Assembly (NCBI GenBank): GCA_035540935.1
Contig: DATLFS010000063.1
Span: 1 to 47,725, forward strand
DNA: 47,725 nt
Reading direction: 5' to 3'
Source of the DNA: DATLFS01 sp035540935
Lineage (GTDB): Bacteria > Actinomycetota > CADDZG01 > WHSQ01
Part shown: positions 1-7,832 of the stretch, one piece after another
How the letters are laid out: the number at the start of each line of letters is the position of its first letter
How positions within the stretch are numbered: position 1 is the stretch's first letter
The notes under the pieces: generated by a model
Databases searched by the model: none
Told to the model about the DNA's origin: nothing
What the model saw: the letters and a program-made list of their open reading frames with translations, nothing else
Made by a program: the position numbers and the translations under genes

Positions 1-60
1 CATCAGGGGCGTGTGGCCGAGCCGCCGCCCGGCCGCATCTGCGCGGAGGACCTGCGGTGA
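1..60 (+). CDS. C-terminal end of an upstream gene (truncated by window edge)
   Basis: Frame 1 is open from the first base to a TGA at 58-60 and encodes 19 residues ending in ICAEDLR. The stop overlaps the GTG start of the next gene by four bases (GTGA), the same coupling used throughout the pilus operon that follows. It is therefore probably the last part of an upstream operon gene. In Tad loci a CpaB/RcpC-type SAF-domain protein often sits here, but these 19 residues cannot identify it. Confidence 0.5.
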   Translation, partial: HQGRVAEPPPGRICAEDLR

Positions 61-1259
61 CGGCGCTTCGCCTCGTAACCGTCCCGGGGGACCCGGAGCG
101 GGAGGCCGATCTCGCTCCGCGGCTCGCGGCTGCCGGCGCCGACCTCCTGCTTCGCTGCATGGACCGGATCGAGCTGATGGGAGCGCTCCGGGGCGGTGGG
201 ATCGATGCGGTGGTCGCGGTGGGGGCGCCCGCCTGGTTGGACGCGCAGGCTGCGGACGAGATCGGGCGCGCCGGCGTTCGCCTCGTCGGCGTTGTGAGCG
301 ACCCGCTCGAGGCGGACCATCTGGCGTCACTCGGCGCCACTCTGCTGCCGGCCGATGCGTCGGTGGCGGAGGTCGTCGATCGCTGCGAGCGCGGCGACGC
401 GATCCCGGCGCCGCTGCCCGTCTCGCCGGCTCCGGTTCCCACCGGACGTCTCATCGCCGTCTGGGGGCCGAAGGGCGCGCCCGGCCGTACCTCTCTGGCG
501 ATCGAGCTCGCCGCGGCGTTGGCCGCGGACGAACCGTCCACCCTTCTCGTCGACGCAGACCCGTACGGCGGGGACGTTCTCCAGACCCTGGGGATCGTCG
601 AGGAGGTGCCGGGGGTGCTGTGGGCGGCGCGCCTCGCGGCGCGCCGCGACCTCGACTCGGCTCAGCTGGCGCTCTCGTTGCGGCGCGCCGGGCGCGGGCC
701 GGTCGTCCTCCCGGGGCTGCCGCGGCCGCAGCTCTGGGTCGAGGTCGGCGAGTTCGCGTGGCGGAACGTGCTCGAGGTGTGCCTGGACGCCTTCCGAAAC
801 GTCGTCTGTGACGTCGGGTTCTCGCTCGAGAGGGAGGAGCCTTTCCCCACGGGATCGGGGCCGGGCCGGAACCGCATGACCCTCGAGACGCTCTCCGCCG
901 CCGATCACGTCGTCGCCGTCTGCCGGGGGGACGCCAACGGGATCAAGACGTTCCTGTGGTCCCTGGAGGAATTGCAGGACATCGTCGACCCCGACCGCAT
1001 CGCCGTCGTCGCGAACAAGGTTCGCCCGGGCGCCGAGCGCGAGGTGGGCGAGCTGCTGAAACGTCACACCGGCAGACGGCCTCTCGCTTACATCCCGGAC
1101 CGCCCGCACGACTTCCGTCACGCACTGACCGAGGGCGACTCGGTGCACGCGCTCCTACCGGGTTCCGACGTCTGTACCCAGATGCGAGCACTTGTGGCCG
1201 CGATCGGCGGGCGCCCGCGCACCCGCGGTCTCCTCGCGCGCCTCGGAGGGCGCACATGA
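57..1259 (+). CDS. TadZ/CpaE-like ParA/MinD-family ATPase of a Tad pilus locus
   Basis: This 400-residue protein has an N-terminal receiver-like region (about 1-125) followed by a MinD/ParA-type P-loop domain. The deviant Walker A motif lies near residues 137-146 and reads GPKGAPGRTS: the signature lysine is present, but the P-loop lysine is arginine. TadZ/CpaE proteins localise the Tad pilus machine at the cell pole or membrane and are often atypical ATPases. The GTG start is preceded by GGAGGA at 45-50. The stop overlaps the ATG of the TadA-type ATPase by four bases (ATGA), so the genes are translationally coupled. Family assignment rests on the fold motif plus position next to CpaF, TadB and TadC. 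A general MinD-like protein is the alternative. Confidence 0.8.
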   Translation: MTALRLVTVPGDPEREADLAPRLAAAGADLLLRCMDRIELMGALRGGGIDAVVAVGAPAWLDAQAADEIGRAGVRLVGVVSDPLEADHLASLGATLLPADASVAEVVDRCERGDAIPAPLPVSPAPVPTGRLIAVWGPKGAPGRTSLAIELAAALAADEPSTLLVDADPYGGDVLQTLGIVEEVPGVLWAARLAARRDLDSAQLALSLRRAGRGPVVLPGLPRPQLWVEVGEFAWRNVLEVCLDAFRNVVCDVGFSLEREEPFPTGSGPGRNRMTLETLSAADHVVAVCRGDANGIKTFLWSLEELQDIVDPDRIAVVANKVRPGAEREVGELLKRHTGRRPLAYIPDRPHDFRHALTEGDSVHALLPGSDVCTQMRALVAAIGGRPRTRGLLARLGGRT

Positions 1260-2479
1260 CAGACGCCCCCGTCGACATCATCGAGCGCGAGGTGCGCGAA
1301 CTCGTACGGCGCGCCGGAGTCGATCCGGCACGGGACGAACCGGCCGCGGTCGCGCGCCTCGTCGACCGAGTCCTGGGCGACTACGAGGAAAGGGTCGAGC
1401 GCTCACCGCTCCCTCTCGTCGGCGATCGCTCCGCGCTGCGGAAGGCTGTCCTTGACCGGGTGGCGGGATACGGGCCTCTGCAGCCGCTGATGGACGACCC
1501 GACCGTCGAGGAGATCTGGATCAACGGCCCGGGCCGCGTGTTCTGCGCCCGCGCCGGACAGCACGTGCTGACGAACATCGCGCTGACGGACGGCGACATC
1601 CGCGATTTGGTCGAACGCATGTTGCGTACGAGCGGCCGGCGGCTGGATCTGTCGTCTCCGTTCGTCGATGCGATGCTGCTCGACGGCTCGCGGCTCCACG
1701 TCGTGATCCCCGACATCACGCGTAAGCACTGGTCGGTCAACATCCGGAAGTTCGTGCTGCGCGCCAACAGGCTCGAGGAGCTGGTGCGGCTCGGATCGTT
1801 GAACGAGCGGGGGGCACGCTTCCTCGCGGCCGCGGTTAAGGCCGGTGTGAACATCGTCGTCTCCGGAGGAACCCAGACCGGGAAGACGACCCTGCTGAAC
1901 TGCTTGGCGGCGGAGATCCCGTCCGGTGAGCGCGTCCTCACGTGCGAAGAGGTGTTCGAGCTCCAGATCCAGCTGCCGGACGTCGTCTCGATGCAGACGC
2001 GCCAGGCGAACCTGGAGGGGAAGGGCGAGATCGACCTGCGAAGGCTCATCGTGGAAGCGCTCAGGATGCGCCCCGACCGCATCATCGTGGGGGAGGTACG
2101 GCAGCGCGAAGCGCTCGACCTTCTGGTCGCGTTGAACTCGGGTCTTCCTGGGATGACGTCTATCCACGCGAACAGCGCGCATGAAGCGGTGACGAAGCTG
2201 ACGACGCTGCCTCTCCTCGCCGGGGAGAACGTCACGCACGCGTTCGTGCTGCCGACGGTCGCCGCATGTGTCGACCTCGTCGTCCACCTCCGGCGCGAGC
2301 GCGGTCATCGCTCGGTCGTCCAGATCCTCGGGCTCACCGGCCGCGTCGAGGGAGATCGAGTAGAGACGGTGTCCTTGTTCGAGCGGATCGACGGCTCCTT
2401 CGTCTGGACCGGCCACGAACCGCCGCGTCGCGACCGGTTCGAGGCCGCCGGGCTAGACCTCAGACGGATACCCCGGTGA
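1256..2479 (+). CDS. tadA: TadA/CpaF-type secretion ATPase
   Basis: This 407-residue cytoplasmic hexameric ATPase powers assembly of a Flp/Tad pilus. The N-terminal part contains the motif GYGPLQPLMDDPTVEEIWING, typical of CpaF. Walker A is GGTQTGKTT near residue 204, and the Walker B/His-box region is DRIIVGEVR near 274, followed by GMTSIHANSA. The start was taken as the ATG at 1256, which overlaps the preceding TGA; the frame is open further upstream to 956, but that part lies inside the preceding gene. The stop overlaps the GTG of the TadB gene. Identification is secure at family level. Confidence 0.93.
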   Translation: MTDAPVDIIEREVRELVRRAGVDPARDEPAAVARLVDRVLGDYEERVERSPLPLVGDRSALRKAVLDRVAGYGPLQPLMDDPTVEEIWINGPGRVFCARAGQHVLTNIALTDGDIRDLVERMLRTSGRRLDLSSPFVDAMLLDGSRLHVVIPDITRKHWSVNIRKFVLRANRLEELVRLGSLNERGARFLAAAVKAGVNIVVSGGTQTGKTTLLNCLAAEIPSGERVLTCEEVFELQIQLPDVVSMQTRQANLEGKGEIDLRRLIVEALRMRPDRIIVGEVRQREALDLLVALNSGLPGMTSIHANSAHEAVTKLTTLPLLAGENVTHAFVLPTVAACVDLVVHLRRERGHRSVVQILGLTGRVEGDRVETVSLFERIDGSFVWTGHEPPRRDRFEAAGLDLRRIPR

Positions 2480-3321
2480 GCTACTTCATCGCGCTGATGG
2501 GCATCGCCGGCCTCGGGCTCCTCTACTCCGGATTGACTCGGCCGCCCGCGCCCGAGAGGGGCGGTCTCACACGACGCGTCGACGACCTCGCGCGGGACGG
2601 AGGTATCCGAGCGTCTGGGCGCGCTCTCATAGCGTCGAGCCTCGCCCTCTGGTTCGTGACCTTCGTCATCGTCACCGGCATCAGCTCGTCGTTGGTCGTC
2701 GGCGGGGCGATCTCCGTCGCCGCGGCGTCGCTTCCTTTCGGTTGGGTGCGGGGCAGAGCGCGTCGTCGCCGGCGACGGCATCGTGAAGCCTGGCCGGACG
2801 TGATAGCGATGCTGATCGCGGCGGTACGGGCCGGTGTTTCCCTGCCGGAAGCGACTGCTTCGCTCGCGGAACGCGCACCCGCTGAGCTTCGGGCCGGATT
2901 CCGCGCGTTCGCCTCCTCCTACCGGGCGGCGGGGTCGTTCACGGTCGGGCTGGCGCGGCTGCGAGACGAGTTGCGAGACCCGGTGGCCGATCGCGTGGCC
3001 GCGGCTCTCGCCCTGGCGCACGAGGTCGGCGGGACCGATCTCGTGCGGGTGCTTCGGGCGACGGGCGACTTCGTGCGAGAGGATCTGCGCGTCGCGAAGG
3101 AGATAGAGGCCCGCTGGTCCTGGACGGTGGTCGCGGCTCGCATGGCGGCTGCGGCGCCGTGGGTGGTCCTTTTGCTGATGTCTACGCGTCCCGAGGCGGC
3201 GGCCGCCTACAACTCGAGCGCCGGCGTCGCGGTCATCGCCGGCGGCGCTCTCGCAACTGCGGTGGGTTACCGGCTCATGCTGCGCGCCGCGAGGCTGCCG
3301 GAAGAGAAGAGGCTCCCATGA
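2476..3321 (+). CDS. tadB: TadB-like type II/IV secretion inner-membrane protein
   Basis: This 281-residue membrane protein starts at a GTG overlapping the TadA stop. It has an N-terminal membrane segment, a second hydrophobic block near residues 55-90 followed by a very basic loop (RGRARRRRRRHR), then a T2SF-type cytoplasmic domain (AWPDVIAMLIAAVRAGVSLP, later ALALAHEVGGTDL) and two C-terminal membrane segments. TadB and TadC form the membrane platform on which the TadA ATPase acts. The next gene overlaps its stop by four bases. The gene order TadA-TadB-TadC supports the call. Confidence 0.88.
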   Translation: MSYFIALMGIAGLGLLYSGLTRPPAPERGGLTRRVDDLARDGGIRASGRALIASSLALWFVTFVIVTGISSSLVVGGAISVAAASLPFGWVRGRARRRRRRHREAWPDVIAMLIAAVRAGVSLPEATASLAERAPAELRAGFRAFASSYRAAGSFTVGLARLRDELRDPVADRVAAALALAHEVGGTDLVRVLRATGDFVREDLRVAKEIEARWSWTVVAARMAAAAPWVVLLLMSTRPEAAAAYNSSAGVAVIAGGALATAVGYRLMLRAARLPEEKRLP

Positions 3322-4211
3322 TCGAGCTGGTGATCGTCGTCGCCGCGACCGCGGGCGCCGCTCTGTTCGTCTCGGGCCTACCGCCTCTGCGGAAACGCGT
3401 CCTGGCGGCGCGGGTGGATCCGTATCTCGGCGGTCTCGCCGGGCGCGGCAGCGGCCTCATGCCGCCGCGCCGCGCCTCTTCGCCCCTCGCCCGCTTCCTC
3501 GAGACGAAATGGCCGCGCGCGGTGAGCGGACCGGAGGAGCGGTTGAGCGCGGCCGGCTACGACATGAGCGTCGGGGAATTCCGCCTCGAGCAGCTGACCT
3601 GGGGTGCGGCCGCGGCTGCAGGCGCCACGGGGTTGGTCCTCATCGCAGCTTCGCTCGGCGCTCCGCTCGATGCGCGGGGCGTACCGATGCTGGCGCTGAG
3701 CGCCTTCGCGTCGGGCGTCCTCGCGCGGGATTGGTGGCTGTCGCAGGAGGTGGCGGCGCGGCGGCGCGAGCTGTCGGAGCAGTTGCCGGTCGCACTCGAC
3801 CTCGTGACCCTCGCGATCATGGCCGGTGAGGCCGTTCCCGCGGCGTTCGCACGGGTGGCCGGCATCCTGCGCGGTGGCATAGGCGAGGAGCTGGATCGCG
3901 TGGTCGCCGACGTGCGAGCCGGGGCCCCGGTGCTGGACGCGCTTGAAGCGATGAAGAACCGTCTGCCCGACTACGGGATCGTGCGCTTCGTCGACGCCTT
4001 GTGCACCGGCATCGAGCGCGGCGCGCCTCTCGCCGACGTCCTGTGGGCGCAAGCCGACGATGCGCGCGCCGCGCGCCGGCGGCATCTGATGGAGCTCGGA
4101 GGCAGACGCGAGGTGCTGATGCTCGTGCCGGTCGTCTTCCTCATCCTGCCGGTCGTCGTCGCGATCGCGCTTCTTCCCGGTCTCGTGAGTCTCGAGCTCT
4201 TGGTGCCGTGA
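3318..4211 (+). CDS. tadC: TadC-like secretion platform protein
   Basis: This 297-residue protein has an N-terminal membrane anchor, then a short linker and the conserved TadC start (ERLSAAGYDMSVGEFRLEQL). Hydrophobic segments follow near residues 95-140, then a T2SF domain (EQLPVALDLVTLAIMAGEAV) and a strongly hydrophobic C-terminal helix (LMLVPVVFLILPVVVAIALL). It pairs with the preceding TadB-like protein as the inner-membrane platform. The start ATG overlaps the TadB stop (ATGA). A 24-base gap follows before the small pilin-like gene. Confidence 0.87.
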   Translation: MIELVIVVAATAGAALFVSGLPPLRKRVLAARVDPYLGGLAGRGSGLMPPRRASSPLARFLETKWPRAVSGPEERLSAAGYDMSVGEFRLEQLTWGAAAAAGATGLVLIAASLGAPLDARGVPMLALSAFASGVLARDWWLSQEVAARRRELSEQLPVALDLVTLAIMAGEAVPAAFARVAGILRGGIGEELDRVVADVRAGAPVLDALEAMKNRLPDYGIVRFVDALCTGIERGAPLADVLWAQADDARAARRRHLMELGGRREVLMLVPVVFLILPVVVAIALLPGLVSLELLVP

Positions 4212-4235
4212 CGCGAGGAGGAATGGGGGTGAGAC

Positions 4236-4400
4236 ATGTTCGGCCGCAGGCTTGACGAGCGGGGGGACGTCCCGGGCTGGGTTCTGATCGTGCTTATGAC
4301 GAGCGCCCTCGTCATCGGGATCTGGGCGATAGCGGGGCCGCGGCTGCAGGCGATCGTCAGCAGCGCGCTCAGCGCCGTGTGCGGATCTCTTCCGTGCTGA
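4236..4400 (+). CDS. Small Flp/pilin-like single-pass membrane protein (54 aa)
   Basis: This short gene runs from ATG 4236 to TGA 4398-4400. It encodes 54 residues: a short charged N-terminus (FGRRLDERGDVPGW), one hydrophobic helix (VLIVLMTSALVIGIWAIAG) and a short C-terminus with two cysteines. A short leader, glycines before a hydrophobic helix and a place between TadC and the TadE-like genes are what a Flp-type pilin would show. The usual acidic residue five positions after a processing glycine is not clear, so processing is uncertain. The ribosome site is weak: gaggagg at 4216-4222 lies 13 bases upstream. The next frame begins inside it, so translation is probably coupled. Confidence 0.65.
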   Translation: MFGRRLDERGDVPGWVLIVLMTSALVIGIWAIAGPRLQAIVSSALSAVCGSLPC

Positions 4401-4777
4401 ATCAGCGCGGCTCCGCCACCATCGAGTCGGTATTCGCGATGGTGTTCGTCCTCATCCTGGCACTCGGGGCGGTGCAGGTCGCGTTCGCTCTCTATGCGCG
4501 CAACGTCGTCGCCTCCTCCGCGCACGAGGCGGCTCGCGCTGCGGTCGAGCGGGGACGGTCGGAGGCGGAGGCGCGAGGCGTCGCGCTCGCGGTGATCCGG
4601 CGCGCCGCAGGAGGCGTGGTCAGAGATGCCACGATCGGGGTGACGAGAGAGACGCGCGGCGGCGAGGTGGTCGTCGGGGTGGGCGTCGACGCGCGTCTCG
4701 AGAGCCTCGGCCCGTTCCCCGCGTCGATCCCGGTGCGGGTCCGCGCGGTGGCGTCGGGAGAGCTGGAGGTGCCGTGA
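4379..4777 (+). CDS. TadE-like pseudopilin
   Basis: This 132-residue protein begins with a short basic leader and the TadE-type motif RGSATIESVFAMVFVLILAL, a class III signal plus hydrophobic helix, followed by an extracytoplasmic domain ending in beta-rich sequence. TadE/TadF proteins are minor pseudopilins required for Flp pilus assembly. Two starts are possible: GTG 4379 or GTG 4394, five codons later. The second is closer to the end of the 54-residue gene (7-base overlap) and leaves a leader of normal length. The stop overlaps the next GTG by four bases. Confidence 0.8.
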   Translation: MRISSVLNQRGSATIESVFAMVFVLILALGAVQVAFALYARNVVASSAHEAARAAVERGRSEAEARGVALAVIRRAAGGVVRDATIGVTRETRGGEVVVGVGVDARLESLGPFPASIPVRVRAVASGELEVP

Positions 4778-5196
4778 GGAGCGAGCGCGGGCAGGCTCTC
4801 GTCGAGGCGATCGTCCTCGGGCTGCTCCTGATCATCCCGCTCGTGTGGCTGCTGACGGTGTTGGCCGACGTCCACCGCAGCGCCCTCGCGGTCACGGCAG
4901 GAGCGCGGGACGCGGGGGGAAGAGCGGCGCGCGCCACCAGCGTGGGCGCGGCGGGACGTGCGGTAGACGCGGCGGTCGCCGAGGCGCTCGCCGGCCACGG
5001 GCTCGATCCGTCCAAGGCGCGCGTGCGGTGGAGCGCTCCGCCCGGCTTCCGGCGCGGCGGGGCGGTCGAGGTCGAGGTGTCGTACTCGGTGCCGGTCCTC
5101 GGCGCGCCCTTCCTCGGGTCGGTCTCGTCGCCCTCGGTGTGGGTGCGCGGGCGGCACGTCGCGCGGATCGATCTCTATCGGAGCCGAGAGCCGTGA
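4774..5196 (+). CDS. TadE/TadF-like pseudopilin
   Basis: This 140-residue protein starts MRSERGQALVEAIVLGLLLI, the hallmark short leader of TadE-family proteins followed by a hydrophobic helix. The mature part is soluble and probably extracytoplasmic. It is coupled to its neighbours by four-base overlaps at both ends. It differs from the preceding TadE-like protein in sequence, so the two are paralogues or TadE/TadF partners rather than a recent duplication. The assignment is by motif and locus. Confidence 0.78.
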   Translation: MRSERGQALVEAIVLGLLLIIPLVWLLTVLADVHRSALAVTAGARDAGGRAARATSVGAAGRAVDAAVAEALAGHGLDPSKARVRWSAPPGFRRGGAVEVEVSYSVPVLGAPFLGSVSSPSVWVRGRHVARIDLYRSREP

Positions 5197-5594
5197 GCGA
5201 ACGAGGACAGGTGACGGTCTTCGTTGCCGGCATGACGCTGGTCGTGCTCGCGGTCGTGGGCGTGGCGGTCGATGCAACGCGAGCCTTCCTCTTCCGCCGG
5301 ACGCTTCAGAACGCGGCCGACGCGAGCGCGCTGGCGGGCGCTTCCGAGATCGACCGCGCTCTCTATTACGGCGCCGACCGCGTTGAGCTCGCCGAGGGAA
5401 GCGCGGTGCGTGCGGCGCGCGACTGGCTTGCGACTCGAGCGGTCGGTGCGGACGCGGCGATCTCGATCGAGGGGGACGAGGTCGAGGTCGTGCTGCGCGG
5501 AAGCATCCCCTCGACCTTCCTCGGCGTGGTCGGCATCGGGGAGCTGACGGTCGCCGCCGAGGCGCGGGCGGCGCCCATCGCCGGCGCCCCCTGA
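5193..5594 (+). CDS. TadG-like putative Flp pilus assembly protein
   Basis: This 133-residue protein starts at a GTG overlapping the previous stop. It contains the TadG-type N-terminus (RGQVTVFVAGMTLVVLAVVG) followed by AVDATRAFLFRRTLQNAADA, the pattern of the Tad_N domain in which a membrane helix precedes QNAADAAALAGA-like sequence. It lacks the large C-terminal von Willebrand domain of long TadG proteins, so it is the short actinobacterial form. It is the last gene of the pilus operon. Confidence 0.78.
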   Translation: MSERGQVTVFVAGMTLVVLAVVGVAVDATRAFLFRRTLQNAADASALAGASEIDRALYYGADRVELAEGSAVRAARDWLATRAVGADAAISIEGDEVEVVLRGSIPSTFLGVVGIGELTVAAEARAAPIAGAP

Positions 5595-5644
5595 CTTCCC
5601 GAAATACGGGCCCGGATTGCCACCGCTCGGTCTCCCAGGCGGCT

Positions 5645-5650
5645 TAGGGT
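5645..5650 (+). promoter_or_regulatory. -10 element TAGGGT of the HU gene
   Basis: TAGGGT lies 38 bases upstream of the HU start in the only sizeable gap after the pilus operon. It matches the TANNNT/TAGGNT elements found before other gene heads in this window. No well-spaced -35 is visible: TTGCCA at 5617-5622 is 22 bases away, too far for a normal spacer. Confidence 0.5.
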
Positions 5651-5687
5651 ACGCACGGTTCAGCTTCAGACGCCGAAGGAGGCAGAC

Positions 5688-5972
5688 GTGAACAAGAAAG
5701 AGCTGATCGATGCGGTGGCCGGCGAGGTCGGTGCTTCGAAGAGGGCGGTGACGGACGTGATCGACGCCGCCCTGACGAACATCCAGAAGAGCGTGAAGAA
5801 GGGCGAGAAGGTCTCCCTTCCCGGCTTCGGCACGTTCGAGCGGCGCCAGCGCTCGGCGCGTACGGCGCGTAATCCGCAGACGGGGGAGTCGATCAAGGTG
5901 AAGGCATCTAAGGTCCCCGCCTTCAAGCCCGGCAGCGCGTTCAAGGAGTTCGTGAACGGCGGACGCCGCTAG
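5688..5972 (+). CDS. hup: DNA-binding protein HU
   Basis: This 94-residue histone-like protein bends and compacts DNA as a dimer. It has the full HU fold: an N-terminal helix pair beginning NKKELIDAVAGEVGASKRAV, the LPGFGTFERRQRSARTARNP segment in which the arm starts, and the proline-containing arm NPQTGESIKVKASKVPAFKPG. It is of standard length, without the long lysine/alanine tail of mycobacterial HupB. The GTG start has an excellent ribosome site, AAGGAGG at 5676-5682, five bases upstream. It is monocistronic, with its own promoter and a terminator at 5993-6016. Confidence 0.95.
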   Translation: MNKKELIDAVAGEVGASKRAVTDVIDAALTNIQKSVKKGEKVSLPGFGTFERRQRSARTARNPQTGESIKVKASKVPAFKPGSAFKEFVNGGRR

Positions 5973-5992
5973 TTCCCGCGACTCACGTGAGA

Positions 5993-6016
5993 GGCCCCGG
6001 GCGACCGGGGCCTTTT
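5993..6016 (+). terminator. Rho-independent terminator after HU
   Basis: A perfect 8-bp stem (GGCCCCGG / CCGGGGCC) closes on a GCGA tetraloop of the GNRA type and is followed by TTTT. It lies 20 bases after the HU stop and just before the convergent ABC permease gene. Confidence 0.88.
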
Positions 6017-6020
6017 CGCG

Positions 6021-6851
6021 TTAGGCGATCAGGCGGTGCCGGAAGACGTTCGGAGCTACGGGGTACAGCAGGGCACCGAGGGCGGCGAGCCACAGCCCGT
6101 GACCCGCGGCTGCCAGGGGATCGGTCGGCCCGACCGCGCCGAACAGCTCGCGCATCATCGCGGCCGCGTGATACAGCGGCGAGAACCACGCGAGCGGCTG
6201 CGCCCAACCCGGAAGGGTCTCGATGGGAAAGAAGATTCCGGAGAAGAGGAACATCGGGGTGACGAACAGCGTGAAGAAGAACGAGTAGAGGTCGATCGAC
6301 GGTATCAGCGAGGTATAGGTCAAGGCGATCGTCCCGAACGCCCAGCCGATCAAGACGATCGCGACCGGCGTCAGGACCACCCAGGGCGAGTGGACGAGGC
6401 CGAACCCGGCCGCGATCAACACGAAGGGGACGCCATACAACAGACCGCGGGTCAGCGACCACAGCAGCTCGCCGGCGACGACGTCCTCCGGCGTCAGCGG
6501 CGCGGCGGTCACGGCATCGTAGAGCCGGTCGAAGTGCAGCTTCACGAACACGTTGAAGGTGGCGTCGAAGACGCAGCCGTACATGGCGCTCACGGCTGCG
6601 AGACCTGGAGCGATGAAACGCGCGTACTCGACACCGCCGACCGACTCGACGAAGCGGCCGAGGCCGAAGCCGATCGCGAGCAGGTAGAAGAAGGGCTCGA
6701 AGAAGTTCGGAAGGATGTTCATCATCCACGTGTGCGCGTAGTTCGCCACGTTGCGCTGCCACAGGCGCGCTGCGCTCGCCCAGCGCACGTCGGGCGCCCG
6801 ATAGGCCAGCCGGAGCGACAGACGAGAGGGCAGGGCGCCGGGCCTCTTCAT
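6021..6851 (-). CDS. ABC-2 type exporter permease (NodJ/DrrB family)
   Basis: This 276-residue integral membrane protein has about six hydrophobic segments. The ABC-2 permease pattern includes NILPNFFEPFFYLLAIGFGL near the N-terminus and TPMFLFSGIFFPIETLPGW in the last third, the conserved region of NodJ/DrrB exporters. It pairs with the ATPase encoded directly upstream, whose stop overlaps its ATG by four bases. The substrate cannot be told from sequence: drugs, lipids and polysaccharides are all exported by this family. Confidence 0.88.
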   Translation of the reverse strand: MKRPGALPSRLSLRLAYRAPDVRWASAARLWQRNVANYAHTWMMNILPNFFEPFFYLLAIGFGLGRFVESVGGVEYARFIAPGLAAVSAMYGCVFDATFNVFVKLHFDRLYDAVTAAPLTPEDVVAGELLWSLTRGLLYGVPFVLIAAGFGLVHSPWVVLTPVAIVLIGWAFGTIALTYTSLIPSIDLYSFFFTLFVTPMFLFSGIFFPIETLPGWAQPLAWFSPLYHAAAMMRELFGAVGPTDPLAAAGHGLWLAALGALLYPVAPNVFRHRLIA

Positions 6852-7780
6852 TCGAGCAGGCTCCTGCCGGTCAGCTTGAGGAAGACGTCTTCGAGGGTGG
6901 CGCTCCTCACCGTGGCGCTCTCATAGCGGGCATCCGTCCGGCCGAGCGCGTCGAGGAGCGCCGAGCCGTCGCGCACGTGGAGGACGACGCGGTCCCCGAG
7001 GACCTCATGGCCGCGCGCGAACGGCGCGGCGGCGTTAACGAGCGCCTCCAGCACCGGCGGATCGCCCGCAACCAGCTCTACCACCTGAGGAGCTACGTGT
7101 TCGGAGATCAGTTCTGCCGGTTTGCCCTCCACCAGGACGCGTCCCCGGTGCATGATGACCAACCGGTCACACAGAGTCGCGGCTTCGTCCATGTAGTGCG
7201 TGGTGAGGACAAGGGTGACGCCGCGGCGCCGCAGGTCCCTCAGCTTCTCCCATACAAGGTGGCGCGCCTGAGGATCCAGACCGGTCGTGGGTTCGTCGAG
7301 GACGAGCAGGCGCGGCTGGTTGATCAGGCCGCGCGCGATCAGGAGCCGGCGCTTCATGCCTCCCGAGAGGGCGTCGGTGTTCCACGCCGCGCGGTCGCGG
7401 AGCTGGACGAAGTCGAGGAGCTCACGAGCTCTCACCCGTGCGTCTTCCTTGGAGATGTCGAAGTAGCGGGCGTAGACGACGAGGTTCTCCTCGACGCTCA
7501 GAACGTCGTCGAGATTCGTCTCCTGCGGGACCACCCCGAGCTCCCGCTTCACGGCGCGGTCCTCCAGCGAAGGGTCGCGGCCCAGGACCTCGAGCACGCC
7601 GCCCGACCTGCGGGCGCGGCAGGAGATCAACCGCATCGTGGTGGTCTTGCCGGCTCCGTTCGGCCCGAGGAACCCGAAGCATTCGCCCTCTCGTATCGAG
7701 AAGTCGATGCCGTCGACGGCGGGTTCGCGGGACTCCCCGTACCGCTTCACGAGAGCTGACGCGCGGGCGACGACGGTCAC
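6848..7780 (-). CDS. ABC exporter ATP-binding protein (NodI/DrrA family)
   Basis: This 310-residue nucleotide-binding subunit has Walker A GPNGAGKTTTM, Q-loop PQETNLDDVLSVEENL, signature LSGGMKRRL, Walker B LLVLDEPTTGLDP and H-loop TTHYMDEA, followed by the C-terminal extension typical of DrrA/NodI. The frame is open well upstream, to 8074, but that part overlaps the divergent membrane gene. The GTG at 7780 was chosen because it gives normal family length and lies 8 bases after a TAGGGT -10 element on this strand. It forms a two-gene operon with the permease. Confidence 0.92.
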   Translation of the reverse strand: MTVVARASALVKRYGESREPAVDGIDFSIREGECFGFLGPNGAGKTTTMRLISCRARRSGGVLEVLGRDPSLEDRAVKRELGVVPQETNLDDVLSVEENLVVYARYFDISKEDARVRARELLDFVQLRDRAAWNTDALSGGMKRRLLIARGLINQPRLLVLDEPTTGLDPQARHLVWEKLRDLRRRGVTLVLTTHYMDEAATLCDRLVIMHRGRVLVEGKPAELISEHVAPQVVELVAGDPPVLEALVNAAAPFARGHEVLGDRVVLHVRDGSALLDALGRTDARYESATVRSATLEDVFLKLTGRSLLE

Positions 7781-7788
7781 GGCGCGGA

Positions 7789-7794
7789 ACCCTA
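7789..7794 (-). promoter_or_regulatory. -10 element TAGGGT of the ABC exporter operon
   Basis: On the minus strand TAGGGT ends 8 bases before the GTG at 7780, so the transcript should begin at or within two bases of the start codon. It faces the divergent TATCGT element at 7820-7825. Confidence 0.55.
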
Positions 7795-7819
7795 AACCCG
7801 CGGCCTCCGGCGCGCCGGT

Positions 7820-7825
7820 TATCGT
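7820..7825 (+). promoter_or_regulatory. Leaderless -10 element TATCGT
   Basis: TATCGT is followed by exactly seven bases and then GTG 7833, the spacing expected when the mRNA begins at the start codon. There is no ribosome site between, which supports a leaderless transcript and helps fix the start. Confidence 0.55.
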
Positions 7826-7832
7826 CCGGCCC

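Noticed and set aside
5617..5650. TTGCCA/TAGGGT as a complete sigma-70-type promoter for HU
   Set aside because: The spacer would be 22 bases; only the -10 part is kept.
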